DNA of 64,000 nucleotides from Talpa occidentalis. Lineage: Eukaryota; Chordata; Mammalia; Eulipotyphla; Talpidae. Shown here piece by piece: positions 22,229 to 33,115 of this stretch (positions are counted from its first letter, which is position 1; the number at the start of each line of letters is the position of its first letter). Where the stretch lies: contig NW_023602073.1 of assembly GCF_014898055.3 (NCBI RefSeq), positions 17,035,784 to 17,099,783 of the forward strand, in the 5' to 3' direction. The notes beneath the pieces were generated by a model. The model ran no database searches and had not been told where the DNA came from. It worked only from the letters and a program-made list of their open reading frames with translations. Position numbers and translations under genes: made by a program.

Positions 22229-23810
22229 CTTCATTTCCCTCTTTTTAATTTTTGTTCTGTCATATCTATGGTGCACAGACCTCAGGGTGCAGCCTTTGAT
22301 GATATTGGTATTTTTAGGGTTTCAATGTGTGTAAGAGAAACTACAGTCAGTCACTGGGCACTGCCCAGTGTACTGTTTTAGTTTCGTCCTCCTGGACTCT
22401 TTGACCTCCTCTCTGGTGTATGTGTGGGTTAGCACTTAGAATTTACTGTCCTTGTCTCAGAAGCCTCTTTAACTCTCCCGAAGTCTCTGCCTACACTGTC
22501 CCTGAAGCTGCCTACTTAACCCTGACTTGACCTGGAAGTCACTAACCCTTCTACGCATGTAGCCCTCACTACTGTTAGGACAAGGGGCATCCATTTGACC
22601 AGTAACTGCTTCCTGCTGAAAATGGGTGACGCGGGCAAGCAGTCAGGACTCCACTGCAGGGCGGCAATCTAAGGGCCTGGGAGGAAGGACGGTGGAGGCA
22701 TCCTATCACGCTCTTTCTTTGAGGCAACAGGAGATGATTCTGAAGAGGGTGCTGAGGATGCAAGGCCCAAACAAGAAAATAAAAATGAAAATTAGTGAGG
22801 GAACCAGCAATACAAGCAACCAGGACAGAAGATGGTTTTCTATAGAGGCCAGGATTCGTTTACCCTACTAGGCCCTTGTCCCATCTGTAATACCACATGT
22901 AATACAGATGTTTTTTAATAACTTTAGTTTTTCTTTTGTCTCACTTCAAGTGTTAAAGTGTCCTGGCTCAGTTTAGCTCAGCAGACCAGTCTAAGGAAAC
23001 TGGCTTAAGGCAGAATAAGTGGTCCCTTACTCACCAAGAAGATGATATTTTTTGTTTGCCACTTTTAGGGTCATCTTATTATAGGACAGGGAGAGGGGCA
23101 GCCCAAACCCCGCAAACCTGCCTATTCTAAATGGGTTCTGCCATCCGCCGCATCAACACAAAACATATGAGACTTTAATGGGAAGGAAATTTAATAAAAC
23201 TAGGAAACAATACAGGTAAGGCAAAGAGTCTAGTTTCTAAATGAAGCACCCAAAGTTACCCGTCCCCTCGTGGGTAAAACTCCATCCAAATGGGATTGGC
23301 CCAGAGCAAGGCCCCAAAGCCTGCCACAAGTCTAAAGCATCTTCCAGGGGGGACCCACAGAAAAGGGCCAGAAACAACCAGACAAGCCCGGAAGGAAAAG
23401 AGCAAAATCAACATCAAGATAAAAGCTGCCATGGTCACCTCCCCACGGGTCTCACCCACATCTGTGTCACCCAGTCCACGACCAAAAGACAAGCGCAGTT
23501 TCTTCACGTGTCTCTAGGCTCCATGCGCCTCCTCCAGGTCTCCTGGCTCCATCCTGCTTCCTTCCTTCCTCAGTCTCTTCTGCAGCTTCTTCTCTTCCTG
23601 CTCAGCTCCACCCTCCCTTGGGTGGGGCAGGGAACCTCCCCCTTTCCTGGGGACCACCCTGTTACAATCTGAGGTTTGTCTCACCTCTGGGCTTCTTGAT
23701 AAAACATCTTCTTAACCTGTAGCTGGTTTCATAGACAGAGGCAGCTGACAGTCAAGCCTGTCCTCTCATCTTGGCCTGTGGTTTGGGCTGCCCCCTGTCT
23801 CAGGTGTTTC
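22229..23810 (-). mobile_element. ERV internal remnant, copy 3
   Basis: The env transmembrane end on the minus strand is at about 22,575-22,830 and broken. The copy continues to the module breakpoint and is split by the solo LTR at 23,077-23,666. Confidence 0.65.
23077..23666. mobile_element. Solo LTR, class I family L590, copy 1
   Basis: 590 bp inserted in the ERV remnant and flanked by the 4-bp duplication ATCT (23,073-23,076 and 23,667-23,670). The right end is TTACA and the left end is TATTATAGG, against TGTTATAGG in the copy at 49,854. Other ERV copies have the uninterrupted site. A 4-bp duplication fits gammaretrovirus-type integration. Confidence 0.8.
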
Positions 23811-24390
23811 CCCAAAATACAATCCCATGGTCCATGTGGACTTCCATAGGATGGTGAACATCTGGGCCTTATTTACTCTTGCCTTGATGACACCCTGTTG
23901 TATATACAGTTGTTGAAATACATACCACCTTTTTTATCTTCACATGTATATAACATTAGAGAAACCATGATGTGAAGGTCTTGTAACAGATTCCCAAAAT
24001 AGGCACAGAGACCACCAGATTTTATTTCTCCTGCAGTCTGCCAGGCTACACGAATCAGCAAAAGAAAACGCCCTGGAGTTCCTTCCTGTGGGTGTGGGTC
24101 CACCAATATGGGAGTGAATCCGTGGACTTTCCTGGAAGAGAGTGCTGATGGACACAGACAACTTTCCATATGTAGGAGGAGGAAAAAGTCTTCTTTTAGA
24201 TGGTTACTGTCTTGTGCTGGGTGCAGCATTTCTTGGCGAGGCTGTAGACATCTATATAGCTCTGCCTGAGGGTCAGCACATGTGGTTCAAGAAGTCAATA
24301 GTCAGAGCCCTCAGGTATGTTAGTTAACCCTTCCCCAGCCTCGGATTCTACAGCAGACATGATGGCAGCCATCCTGCCACGTGCTCTGGG
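23811..24390 (+). other. Intron 1 part of module M3
   Basis: Homologous to 4,596-5,200. It is interrupted at 24,397 by a long LTR and resumes at 25,934. Confidence 0.6.
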
Positions 24391-24396
24391 AATAAG

Positions 24397-25933
24397 TGCT
24401 GGAAGCCAGCTCAGGCAAATTGTCCCGTCAGGGGTTCCCCTAAGGATGAGATGGGGTGGATCAATCTGAGGGATTGGGGGAGGGGGAGTGAGGAGATGCA
24501 AACACTTGATCAGGGTGTAGACGACATCCTGCTGAGGGTCTCAGCAGCCCTTTATTTATACATTACAAGCAAACCAGGAGAGTGCATAAGCATATGTATT
24601 AGAGCAGGAAGATAACAATCATCACATCTTCCTCTAGAACAGCCAAGGGTCTACTTGTCCTCCAGCAGAGGTTGTAACATTTATTATTCTTTGTTTTAAA
24701 GAAGGCACAGTTGCTAAACAAAAGTGTTCTTAGAATAGTCATTTATCTTAAACAATAATTTTATTACTAGCAAAAACTTATGTGACTGAAACTAACATTT
24801 CCAAGTTTACTATGGTGAAGGATTAACTAAGGGCTGGGGAAACAAAGGGCAGGAAGTTACCTGGGGGAGGGGAAACAAAGGGATTATTTCTAACTAACCT
24901 ATAAAGTTTACACTAACATATAACCAAACAATTAAAGCAAAAAACAGAAGGCTTTTATATAGAAATCATCATCTAATAGTATATTGTTTTAATAAGATAT
25001 TGATTCAATGTTAAGGAACGAAGGGCCTCGAGGGTGTCATTGCCAGACAAGCCGCACTGACTCTTCCCTAGCCCCAAGCTCTTAATTAAGGGAGGAATTT
25101 TTCTAATCTAACAAAAGAGTTTTTCTACCTATTACTCCTGTACTTATTTAGATATTTCCATATCTAACTTTAAGATCAAGGGAAAATTTCTTTTTGTGTA
25201 AGATTGCTGATTGTTGTTTTAAGGAACTACAAACATTTCATCAGAGGCGGAGCCGGAGATAGTTATAGCTTTTGGTTCCCAGAATGGTTAATACGTGACA
25301 TATCAGTAGTTGTAACATTGACTATTTCCAAGTGCATTATTTGTGCTGCCGTGGTTATTGGCTCAACCAGTCACAAAATTGCTGTTGACTTATTCTTGAA
25401 AGCACACTCTAACAGCTACCATACCCAGTGTCACTGAAAGGGAACTGTTAAGGAAATGGGAACTATTAAGGGAAGGAAATCTTTCCCCATTAAAGAGCCA
25501 TAGACATGGAAATGTAAGAAAAAGACAAGTTTGCTTCCTTAATAAGCATATCTAAACAAGGCCTGGCAGCCTGCTAGACTGGTTGCTCTCCCCAACCATT
25601 CTCAAAAATCTGTATCCTTCCCCTTTTCCTGTGTCAAGAATTTGTATGCTAACTAGCCAATGTTATCAATGAATCACGCAGTGCCATTTGCCATCAAATT
25701 GGTTATTCAGTAATTGATCAAACAGCATTTGCAGTTTTACTTTTAAATGTGTATTTTGACAATTGCCATATACAGTAGAAACTAGCCATAAACAAATGAG
25801 GAGAAAAATAAATAAATAAATAAACAAATGAGGAGAATCTAGCAGGAGTCAGCTAACGAGATTCCTGACTTTTCAGGAATCTGCCCCATGCCTGGACCCT
25901 TGTCAGACGACATGAATAACCTGGCTCCCAGCA
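24397..25933 (-). mobile_element. Solo LTR, 1.54 kb, class II-like, copy 1
   Basis: TG...CA ends (tgctggaagcc ... ctcccagca) with an exact 6-bp duplication AATAAG (24,391-24,396 and 25,934-25,939). The 6-bp site and the long LTR fit a betaretrovirus-like (ERVK-type) element. An AATAAA signal on the minus strand ('ctttatttatac' at about 24,550) sets the orientation. A second copy begins at 62,029. Confidence 0.8.
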
Positions 25934-26107
25934 AATAAGGGGTCACCTGTATCACTGCACACAGTCCTCGGGGCACTTATACTAAAAGTGTAAGGATTCA
26001 ACACTATTTCATGTCATTCTAGTCTCTGGAAGGCAGGGATTCCTCTCAGGGACCTGATGATTCTGTCATCTCAACTATGTTTTCATTCTTCATCCAATTT
26101 TGATCAG

Positions 26108-26203
26108 GAAAATCTCCAGGATGCTATGATGAAACTGAGAGACCTGTTAGTCCAGTCTAAGAATCAGAAGTTGAAGTCCGGAAAACAAATATGTGAATGG
26201 GAG
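26108..26203 (+). CDS. TRIM coiled-coil exon 2, unit B copy 4
   Basis: 96 nt, acceptor 'tttgatcag', donor 'gtaagtg', phase 0, open. It encodes ENLQDAMMKLRDLLVQSKNQ and on to CEWE. Confidence 0.75.
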
Positions 26204-26384
26204 GTAAGTGTTGAGTCTTTTCCATCCTAGAGCATACATGGAGGGCGTGTTTTTGGGCAGAGCATAAACTTGATGGTTTATTCTCACCAGCCCATGAGAA
26301 ATAGATGACACACAAAGAAACATGCTTTATTTTTATGTCCCTCGTGTCTATGAGAATTTCTCTGTATCTTATCAGCCTTTGCAA

Positions 26385-27617
26385 CTTTGAAGATAGTTTA
26401 TTTTAGGGTTCTAGTTTGTGTAAGACAAACTACAGTCGGTCACCAGGCACTGTCCAGTGTACTGTTTTTGTTCTGTCCTCCTGGACTTTCTGACCTTCCC
26501 TCTGGTGTATGTGTTGGTTAGCACTTAGAATTTACTGTCCTTTTCCCAGAGGCCTCTTTACCTCTCCTGAAGTACCTGCCTGCACTGTCCCTGAAGCTGC
26601 CTACTTAACCCTGATTTGCCCTGGGACTCTGTATCCCATGTAAAGACGGAGGCCCTCACTGCTGTTAGGACAGTGGGTGTCGACGTCTGACCAGCCACTG
26701 CTTCCTGCTGAAAATGGTTACCCTATCGAGCAGTCAGGGCTCCACTGCAGGTGGCGATGTAAGGGCCCTGGGAGGAAGTTCGCTGGAGGCTTCCTATCAG
26801 GCTCCGTCTGAAGGACCATCTGACGTCTGCTGGCTTTGCTGCGACAGGAGATGATTCTGATGAGGGTGTAGAGGATGCAAGGCCCAAACAAGAAAATAAT
26901 AATGACAATTAGTGAGGGAAGCACCAAGAGGAGCAATGAGGACAGAGGTTGGGTTTCCGTAGCGGCCAAAAGATTGTTTGTAGCCAACTAGGACCTTGTC
27001 TTGCCTGTAAGGGCATCTTTTTTTTTTTTTAAGATTTTATTTATTTATACAAGAACCAGGGTACAGGCCAGAGGTGCAGAGGGGTGAGAGGACTCACCTG
27101 AGACAGAGCAGGGAACAGAAAAGGCAGACTGACGAAATACATTGCTGAGGGGAGCAGCAGGCGAGACAGGAGAGGTCTGCTGCGCCATGTGGGATTCTCG
27201 CCGGCTGGCCTGGATCGAACTGGTGCTGCAGAGGCTGCGGACAGCTTCACAGCTCGGCCCTCAACCAACCACCTGCGCCACCAGGAAGGCCCATGGCCAT
27301 CTTTAATACATATATTTTTTTAAATAACTTTAGGTTTTCTTTTATCTCACTTGAAGTGTTAAAGTGTCCTGCTCAGGCTAGTCATCAGAAGACCAGTATA
27401 AAGAAAATGGAGCAAGGCAGAGTAAGTGTCCGCTGATTCACCAAGAGGGTGATTTTTTTTTTTTTTTTGTCTGCCACTCTAGGATCACCCGAGGCTTGTC
27501 TCACCTCTGGGCTTCTTTAGAAAATGTCTTCTTCTCCTGTAGTTGGTTTCATAGTCAGAGGCAGCTGACAGTCAAGCCTGTCTCCATCTTGGCCTGTGGT
27601 TTGGCCTGTCTCTTGCA
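26385..27617 (-). mobile_element. ERV internal remnant, copy 4 (no LTR)
   Basis: About 170 bp of intron 2 after exon 2 joins directly to ERV sequence, so most of intron 2 and the LTR are deleted. The env transmembrane frame (about 26,987-26,718, minus) is the longest of the set, with a membrane span followed by a short cytoplasmic tail. It is incomplete upstream, so not a functional env. Confidence 0.7.
27010..27292 (-). mobile_element. SINE (Rhin-1 type), minus strand
   Basis: Poly-T on the left, head at the right, inside ERV copy 4. Confidence 0.92.
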
Positions 27618-27734
27618 CGTTTCCCCAGAATACAATCTCCTGGTCTGTATGAACTTTATAATATGGTGAGAGTCTTATCCATATTCATTCTTGCCATCAT
27701 GCCCCCTTGCTGTAGAATACAGTGGTCAAAAATG

Positions 27735-28010
27735 CGCCAGCAGCGGTTGAGCGCTGGGTTGCGAAGCTGCCCGCAACCTCTGTCGGTTCAATCCCCAGCT
27801 GCTCCCCGGCCACTGAGGAGGGTTCCGCAAGGCGCGCAGACCTCTCCTGCCGCCTGCTGCTCCCCTCAGCAGTGTACTTCAGTCCTTCTGCCCTGCTCTG
27901 CTCTCCGCTCTGGCTCTGGTGAATTCTCTCACCCTCCCGCGCTTCTGACTGTACCCAGTGCTTGTATAAATAAATAAATAAATCTTAAAATAAATAAATA
28001 AAACCTCTCT
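27735..28010 (+). mobile_element. SINE (Rhin-1 type), plus strand
   Basis: It starts a few bases into the head ('agcggttgagcgctgggttg') and ends in several AAATA units. Confidence 0.9.
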
Positions 28011-28022
28011 TAAAAGCGCCAG

Positions 28023-28303
28023 CTTTTTTATTTTTATTTTTTTAAAGTTTTATATATTTATTTATACAAGAACTGGGGTACAGACCAGATCTGCGGGAGG
28101 GTTAGAGTATTTACCAGAGACAGAGCGGGGAACAGAACAGGTAGACTGACGAAATACACTGCTGAGGGGAACAGTGGGCGAGACAGAAGTCTGCTCCATC
28201 ATGTGGGACCCTCACTGGCCTGCCGGGATCAAATCGGCACTGCAGAGGCTGCGGACAGCTTCACAGCTAGGCGCTCAACTGCCTGCGCCACCAGGGGAGG
28301 CCC
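28023..28303 (-). mobile_element. SINE (Rhin-1 type), minus strand
   Basis: Tail-to-tail with the preceding plus-strand copy, forming an inverted pair about 10 bp apart. Confidence 0.92.
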
Positions 28304-28897
28304 ATCCAGCCTTTTTTATCTTCACATGTGTGTAATATTAGAGAAACCATGATGTGTAAGGCCATGTGACAGAGTCCCAAAATAGGCACAGACACCGCCA
28401 GAATTTATTTCTCCTGCAGTCTGTGAAGCTAAACCAATCAGCAAAAGAAAACTCCCTGAAGTTCCTTCATGTGGGTTTGGGCCCCACTCAATTGGGAGTG
28501 GATCCAGGGAGCTTCCTGGAAGAGAGTCCTGATGGACACAGACAACTTTCCATATTTAGGAGTTAGAGGAAGGCTTCTTTTAGATATAGCTCTGCCTGAG
28601 GGTCAGCACATGAGGTTCAAGATGCCAGTAGTCATAGCCCTTGGGTAGATTAGTTACCGTTTCCCAGCCTCCAATTCTCCAGCAGACATTATGGCAGCCA
28701 TCCTGCCACATACTCTGGGAATAAAGGGGTTACCTTATTCCCACTGCACACAGTCCTCGGGGTGCTTACACTGAAAGTGTAAGGATTCGATGATATTTCA
28801 TGTCATTCTAGTCTCTTGGATGGCAGGGATTCCTCTCAGGGACCTGAGGACTCTGTCTTCTCAATTATGCTTTCTTTCTTCACCCAATATTGATCAG
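28304..28897 (+). other. Intron 1 part of module M4
   Basis: Homologous to 4,720-5,351 with a roughly 70-bp deletion near 28,580. Confidence 0.6.
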
Positions 28898-28981
28898 GAA
28901 AAACACCAGGATTCTACGAGAAGACTGAGAGAACTGTTAGACCTGAATCTGAGTGAGAATTTGAAGTCATTTGAACAAGAG
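28898..28981 (+). CDS. TRIM coiled-coil exon 2, unit B copy 5 (84 nt)
   Basis: Acceptor 'tattgatcag', donor 'gtaagaa'. It is 84 nt, so 12 nt shorter than the others, but still phase 0 and open; four codons are missing near the end. It encodes EKHQDSTRRLRELLDLNLSE and on to SFEQE. An in-frame length change in the one altered copy is notable. Confidence 0.75.
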
Positions 28982-29102
28982 GTAAGAAATTGAGTTTTCC
29001 ACCCTAGAACATACAAGGAGGCCATGGTTGGGTAGAGCATAAACTTGATGGTTTATTGTTACCAGCCTATGAGATATAGATGACAGCCAAAGGTACATGC
29101 TT

Positions 29103-29673
29103 TATTTTTTTCCCAATTTTTTTTATTTTTTTACATCATTGTTCATTTTTAAACAATATTTGCTTCCCCCACCCCCTCAGGTGTAGTCCCCAGAGTTTCC
29201 TTCACCAATGCACCCATGCACCATCACCTCAGTCCCCTGTGCTCCTACCTCCCTCCCTCCCTCTAATCCCTTTCCTGCCTCCTCCCCTGCAGAATGTCTC
29301 TGATTTATAATTGTCTGTTTCTGCTTTGTTGTGTTTTTTATTGTTGTTATTTTTTTTTTTACACTGATGTCTTATTTGATTAGTGTCTCTTTTGCTGTAC
29401 AGAAGCTTTTCAGTTTGATGTAATCCCAGGTGTTTATCTTTTCCTTGACTATCTTTACTTTGGGTGATGAGTCTTTAAAGATGTTGTTGTGATATATGTC
29501 TTGTTTTTTACCTATATTTTCTTTCATATATTTTGTGGTTTCAGGTCTTATGTCCAGTTCTCTTACCCATTTTGAGTTGATTTTTGTGCACGTTGAGAGG
29601 TAGTTGTCTAGTTTCTTTTTTTTTTTTTTTGCATGCAGTGGTCCAGTTTTCCCAGTACCATTTCATTACATGA
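29103..29673 (-). mobile_element. L1 3' end, minus strand, in intron 2 of module M4
   Basis: Poly-T rich start, then 3'UTR text ('cccagagtttccttcacca') also seen reversed at 48,380, then the antisense ORF2 end. Flanked by a repeated 'tgctttattttt'. Confidence 0.8.
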
Positions 29674-30178
29674 CACTTGCTTTATTTTTATGTCCCTGGT
29701 GTCCATGAGAATTTCTCTGTATCTTTCCAGCCTTATAATAGTCATTGGTTACAATACCCAGTGCTCAGGCCGTAGAGACAGAATTTTGTTCTTTCATGCA
29801 TAAAAATCCTAGATTGGGTTTCACATTATAGATTCCTCAGTTTCAAGAACTGAAATGTTAAATAACTTCATGACTTGAAAACCTCAACCATATCACTTTG
29901 ACACGTTCACCAACGTACAGGGTTTGCATTTGCCCCCCAGACTGCCTCCCCCATGTTCCACAAACCGTTGTTTGCGAGTAGTGAGAACAGGGTCCCTCTA
30001 GGTGAGCTTATGTTCCTGCTGCTCATAAGGCTGGAGATGAGGACAGAGGTGCTGCAGCTCATGCACTGTGGGGCTGTCTAAGAATTTCCATAGCTGCCCC
30101 TCTCCTGGGAAGAGAACCCATCCTTTTGTGAAAGATTGAGGTCATCCCTCAGTTGGCAGTTAGTGCTTCAGACTATTT
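29674..30178 (+). other. Intron 2 of module M4 (truncated)
   Basis: Homologous to 5,905-6,400, with the conserved block at about 29,945-30,090. It ends abruptly at 'cagactattttg'. Confidence 0.6.
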
Positions 30179-30285
30179 TGGGATCCAGAAAGAGGAGCAA
30201 CCAGGACAGAAGTTGGTTTCCTATAGAGGCGAAGATTGATTGTTGCCTATTAGGTCCTTGTCCTGCCTGTAAGGTGGGACAGATT
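30179..30285 (-). mobile_element. Short ERV env fragment
   Basis: About 100 bp matching 8,415-8,510, lying between intron 2 and the next intron 1. It marks a deletion inside the module array. Confidence 0.6.
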
Positions 30286-30854
30286 CCGAAAACAGGAACA
30301 GACCACCAGAATTTATTATTCCTGCAGTAGGCTAGGCTAAATCAATCAGCAAAAGAAGAGTGCCTGGAGTTCCTTCATGTGGGTTTGGGCCCCACCAATT
30401 TGGAAGTGAATCCAGGGAGCTTTCTGGAAGAGAGTCCTGATGGACACAGACAACTTTCCATATATAGGAGGTAAAGAAGGGCTTCTTTTAGATGGTTACT
30501 GTTTTGTCCTATGTTCAGTGTTTCCTGGCGAGGCTGTAGAGGTCCATATAGCTCTGCCTGAGGGTCAAAACATGAGTGTCAAGAAGCCAAAGGTCATAGC
30601 CCTTGGGCAGATTAGTTATCCCTTCCCCAGCCTCTGATTCTATAGCAGACATGATGGCAGTCATCCTGCCACGTATTCTGGGAGTAAGGGGTCACCTGTA
30701 TCACTACACACGGTTTGGGGCGCTTATACTGAAAGTGTAAGGATTTGATGATATTGCTTGTCATTGTTTCTCTTGGAAGGGAGGAATTCCTCTCAGGAAT
30801 GTGATAAATCTGTCATCTTAACTACAGTTTCTTTCTTCACCCAATGTTGATCAG
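30286..30854 (+). other. Intron 1 part of module M5
   Basis: Homologous to 4,770-5,351, with nothing else seen. Confidence 0.6.
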
Positions 30855-30950
30855 GAAAAACTCCTGGAGACTAGGACAAAAGTGAAAGAACGGTTAGACC
30901 AGTGGTTGAGTCAGAAGGTGAAGTCAAGAGAACAAACAAGAGAACAGGAG
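30855..30950 (+). CDS. TRIM coiled-coil exon 2, unit B copy 6
   Basis: 96 nt, acceptor 'gttgatcag', donor 'gtaagaa', phase 0, open. It encodes EKLLETRTKVKERLDQWLSQ and on to REQE. Confidence 0.75.
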
Positions 30951-32474
30951 GTAAGAATTTGTGTCCTTTCCATCCTAGAGTATGCAAAGAGGACGTGGTT
31001 GGGCAGAGTATAAACTTGATGGTTTACTCTCACCAGCCCATGAGAAATAGATGACAGCCAAAGGAACATTGCTTTATTTTTATGTTCCTAGTGTCTATGA
31101 GAATTTCTCTGTATCTTTTCTGCCTTATTATAGTGCTTGGTTAGGATGCCCAGCCCCTCAGGCCGTAGAGACAGAATTTTGATCTTTCTTACATAGAACA
31201 TCCTAGACTGGGTTTCACATTATAAATAGCTCAGTTTCAAGAACTGAAATATTAAATAACTTCAGGACTTGAAGACCTCAAACATATCACTTTGACACAT
31301 TCACCACCGTACAGGGTTTGCATTTGCCCTCCACACTGCCTCCCCCATGTTCTACAAACCATTCATTGTGAGCAGTGAGAACAGGGTCCCTCCAGGTGAG
31401 CTCATGTTCATGCTGCTCATGAGGCTGGCGATGAGGACAGAGCTGCTGCAGCTCATGTGCACTGGGGGTCCCTGAGACTTTCCATAGCTGCCCCTCTCCT
31501 GGGACGAGAATCCAACCTTTAGTGAAAAATTGAGGATATCCTTCAGTTGGCTCCAGACTCTTTAGTCATCCTGCCACTCTCAGGGCAGCCTCTGCACTTA
31601 TCCCTTTGTGTGGATGTTAAAGTTAACACTCAAAGGACAGTCACATGTCCCCCATTATAGGTTCTTTGGTAGGGGGAGAACGTCCATTGTTACAAACATG
31701 AAGGGAAACCACGTTAATGCCAGAGTTTGAGCTCTGCTCTCCACCTCCACAAACGTTCCAATTCATCGTGCTTAGTGACCCATGACCAAAATATCTCAGT
31801 CACTGCCACACTGTGTGAACTGATAGTATAGAAATGGAAACTGCAGTTTTGTATCTGCCAATTTAAAGCGAATCCCACCAGATGTGTGGTTTCTCTTCTG
31901 CTGGTCTAAACTCACAGATGATAAATGGAATCAGGCTGAGGGAACACTACTGCTGGTAACTGTAATCAAATTGTGTGACCCAGACCTCCCCTCTGAGTAC
32001 ACGGGAGTCATCAACCAGCCTTGCTTGGTGATGTTCCTCAACAGTCTTCCCTTTACAAACTCCCTCAGGAATGGAGATTCACATATTCCTCTGCCTGGTA
32101 GATACAAGGTGGCTGGAGGAACAAAGGTGATGTTGTTTAGTGGGTGGGTTTCATTTTGGAAGGATGAACTCTTTGTGCAGATGGAGAGTGGAAATGGCGG
32201 CACCACAATGAGAAGATGATGCCAATAAAGAGAACGTGTAGATGGGGAAATGGTAATCTTTTGAGACTGCATCTCAGAGAAAACCTGGGTTTACCTAGTG
32301 TTTGACCTTGGCAGTAGTTACACAATGAAATTTCTATCGTCTGCACTTTGTTCTCTTGTATCGTGACTGATGATGAAGGAAATTACACTGGTGACCATAG
32401 AGAATTATGACAGCCTCTCCCTTATATAAGTGCATGCCTCCCGCTTGATTCAGCAGCAGTAAACTTTGGATATT
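30951..32474 (+). other. Intron 2 of module M5
   Basis: Homologous to 5,900-7,100, with the conserved block at about 31,360-31,480. No coding exon was seen. Confidence 0.55.
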
Positions 32475-32478
32475 CTTC

Positions 32479-32927
32479 TGTTACAGAGCAACCCTGGCAT
32501 AAAATGGGTTGACTGATTGTGGGTCCTCACCCGTGCCCTTATAGGGGGCTTAAGCTGCAGGCACACACGAAAGGTTAATGAAAATGTTTTTTTACAAGGA
32601 AAGGGAAATGAGAAAATGAACAACTCAGGAACAAAAAGAAGGAGATAAATTTGTAAATGCCTCCTACCCATTTCACTAACCTGGAATCCCAAATGACCCG
32701 CCGAGAACTGGCTAAAAACCACACGCCATGAGGCATAGAGCCCGACGCCCGCTCACCTGCCTGGTTAAATATCCAGACAGAGAACATGGCTGCTTAGCTC
32801 CACCCTCAGGTCCTTGCAACTCTCCCTTTGGTAGTCACGGGGTTTGTAATTCCCAATGTTTTGATTGAGCGGGGGTGGAGTCCAAAGCCTGTATGGAGTT
32901 TGCTCAGTACATCCTTTCCCCCTAACA
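32479..32927. mobile_element. Solo LTR, 449 bp, class I-like
   Basis: TG...CA ends (tgttacagag ... ccctaaca) with an exact 4-bp duplication CTTC (32,475-32,478 and 32,928-32,931). Other intron 2 copies have the empty site. No second copy was found in the window. No convincing orientation signal. Confidence 0.75.
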
Positions 32928-33115
32928 CTTCCACCTCAAAGGACTCATGTGAAGACTGTCTTCGTAGCTGAATAGACTTTCCTGTGTGTGTGTGATGGGG
33001 TCGTAGTGGAGAGTGGTAAAAAAAAACAAATCACAAAGGTACCTGCTCCCCATCTTATACATCATCTGTACTGGCATCAACTTCACACTGTGGTGCCCCC
33101 ATCTCCATTCTCCAG

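Noticed and set aside
23241..23672. 143-codon frame (MKHPKL...) as a host gene
   Set aside because: It lies wholly within a solo LTR and recurs in each LTR copy, so it is treated as LTR sequence and listed only as a finding.
26718..26987. env transmembrane frame as a captured, functional (syncytin-like) gene
   Set aside because: Only the membrane span and tail remain; no surface subunit, signal peptide or complete frame exists in any copy.
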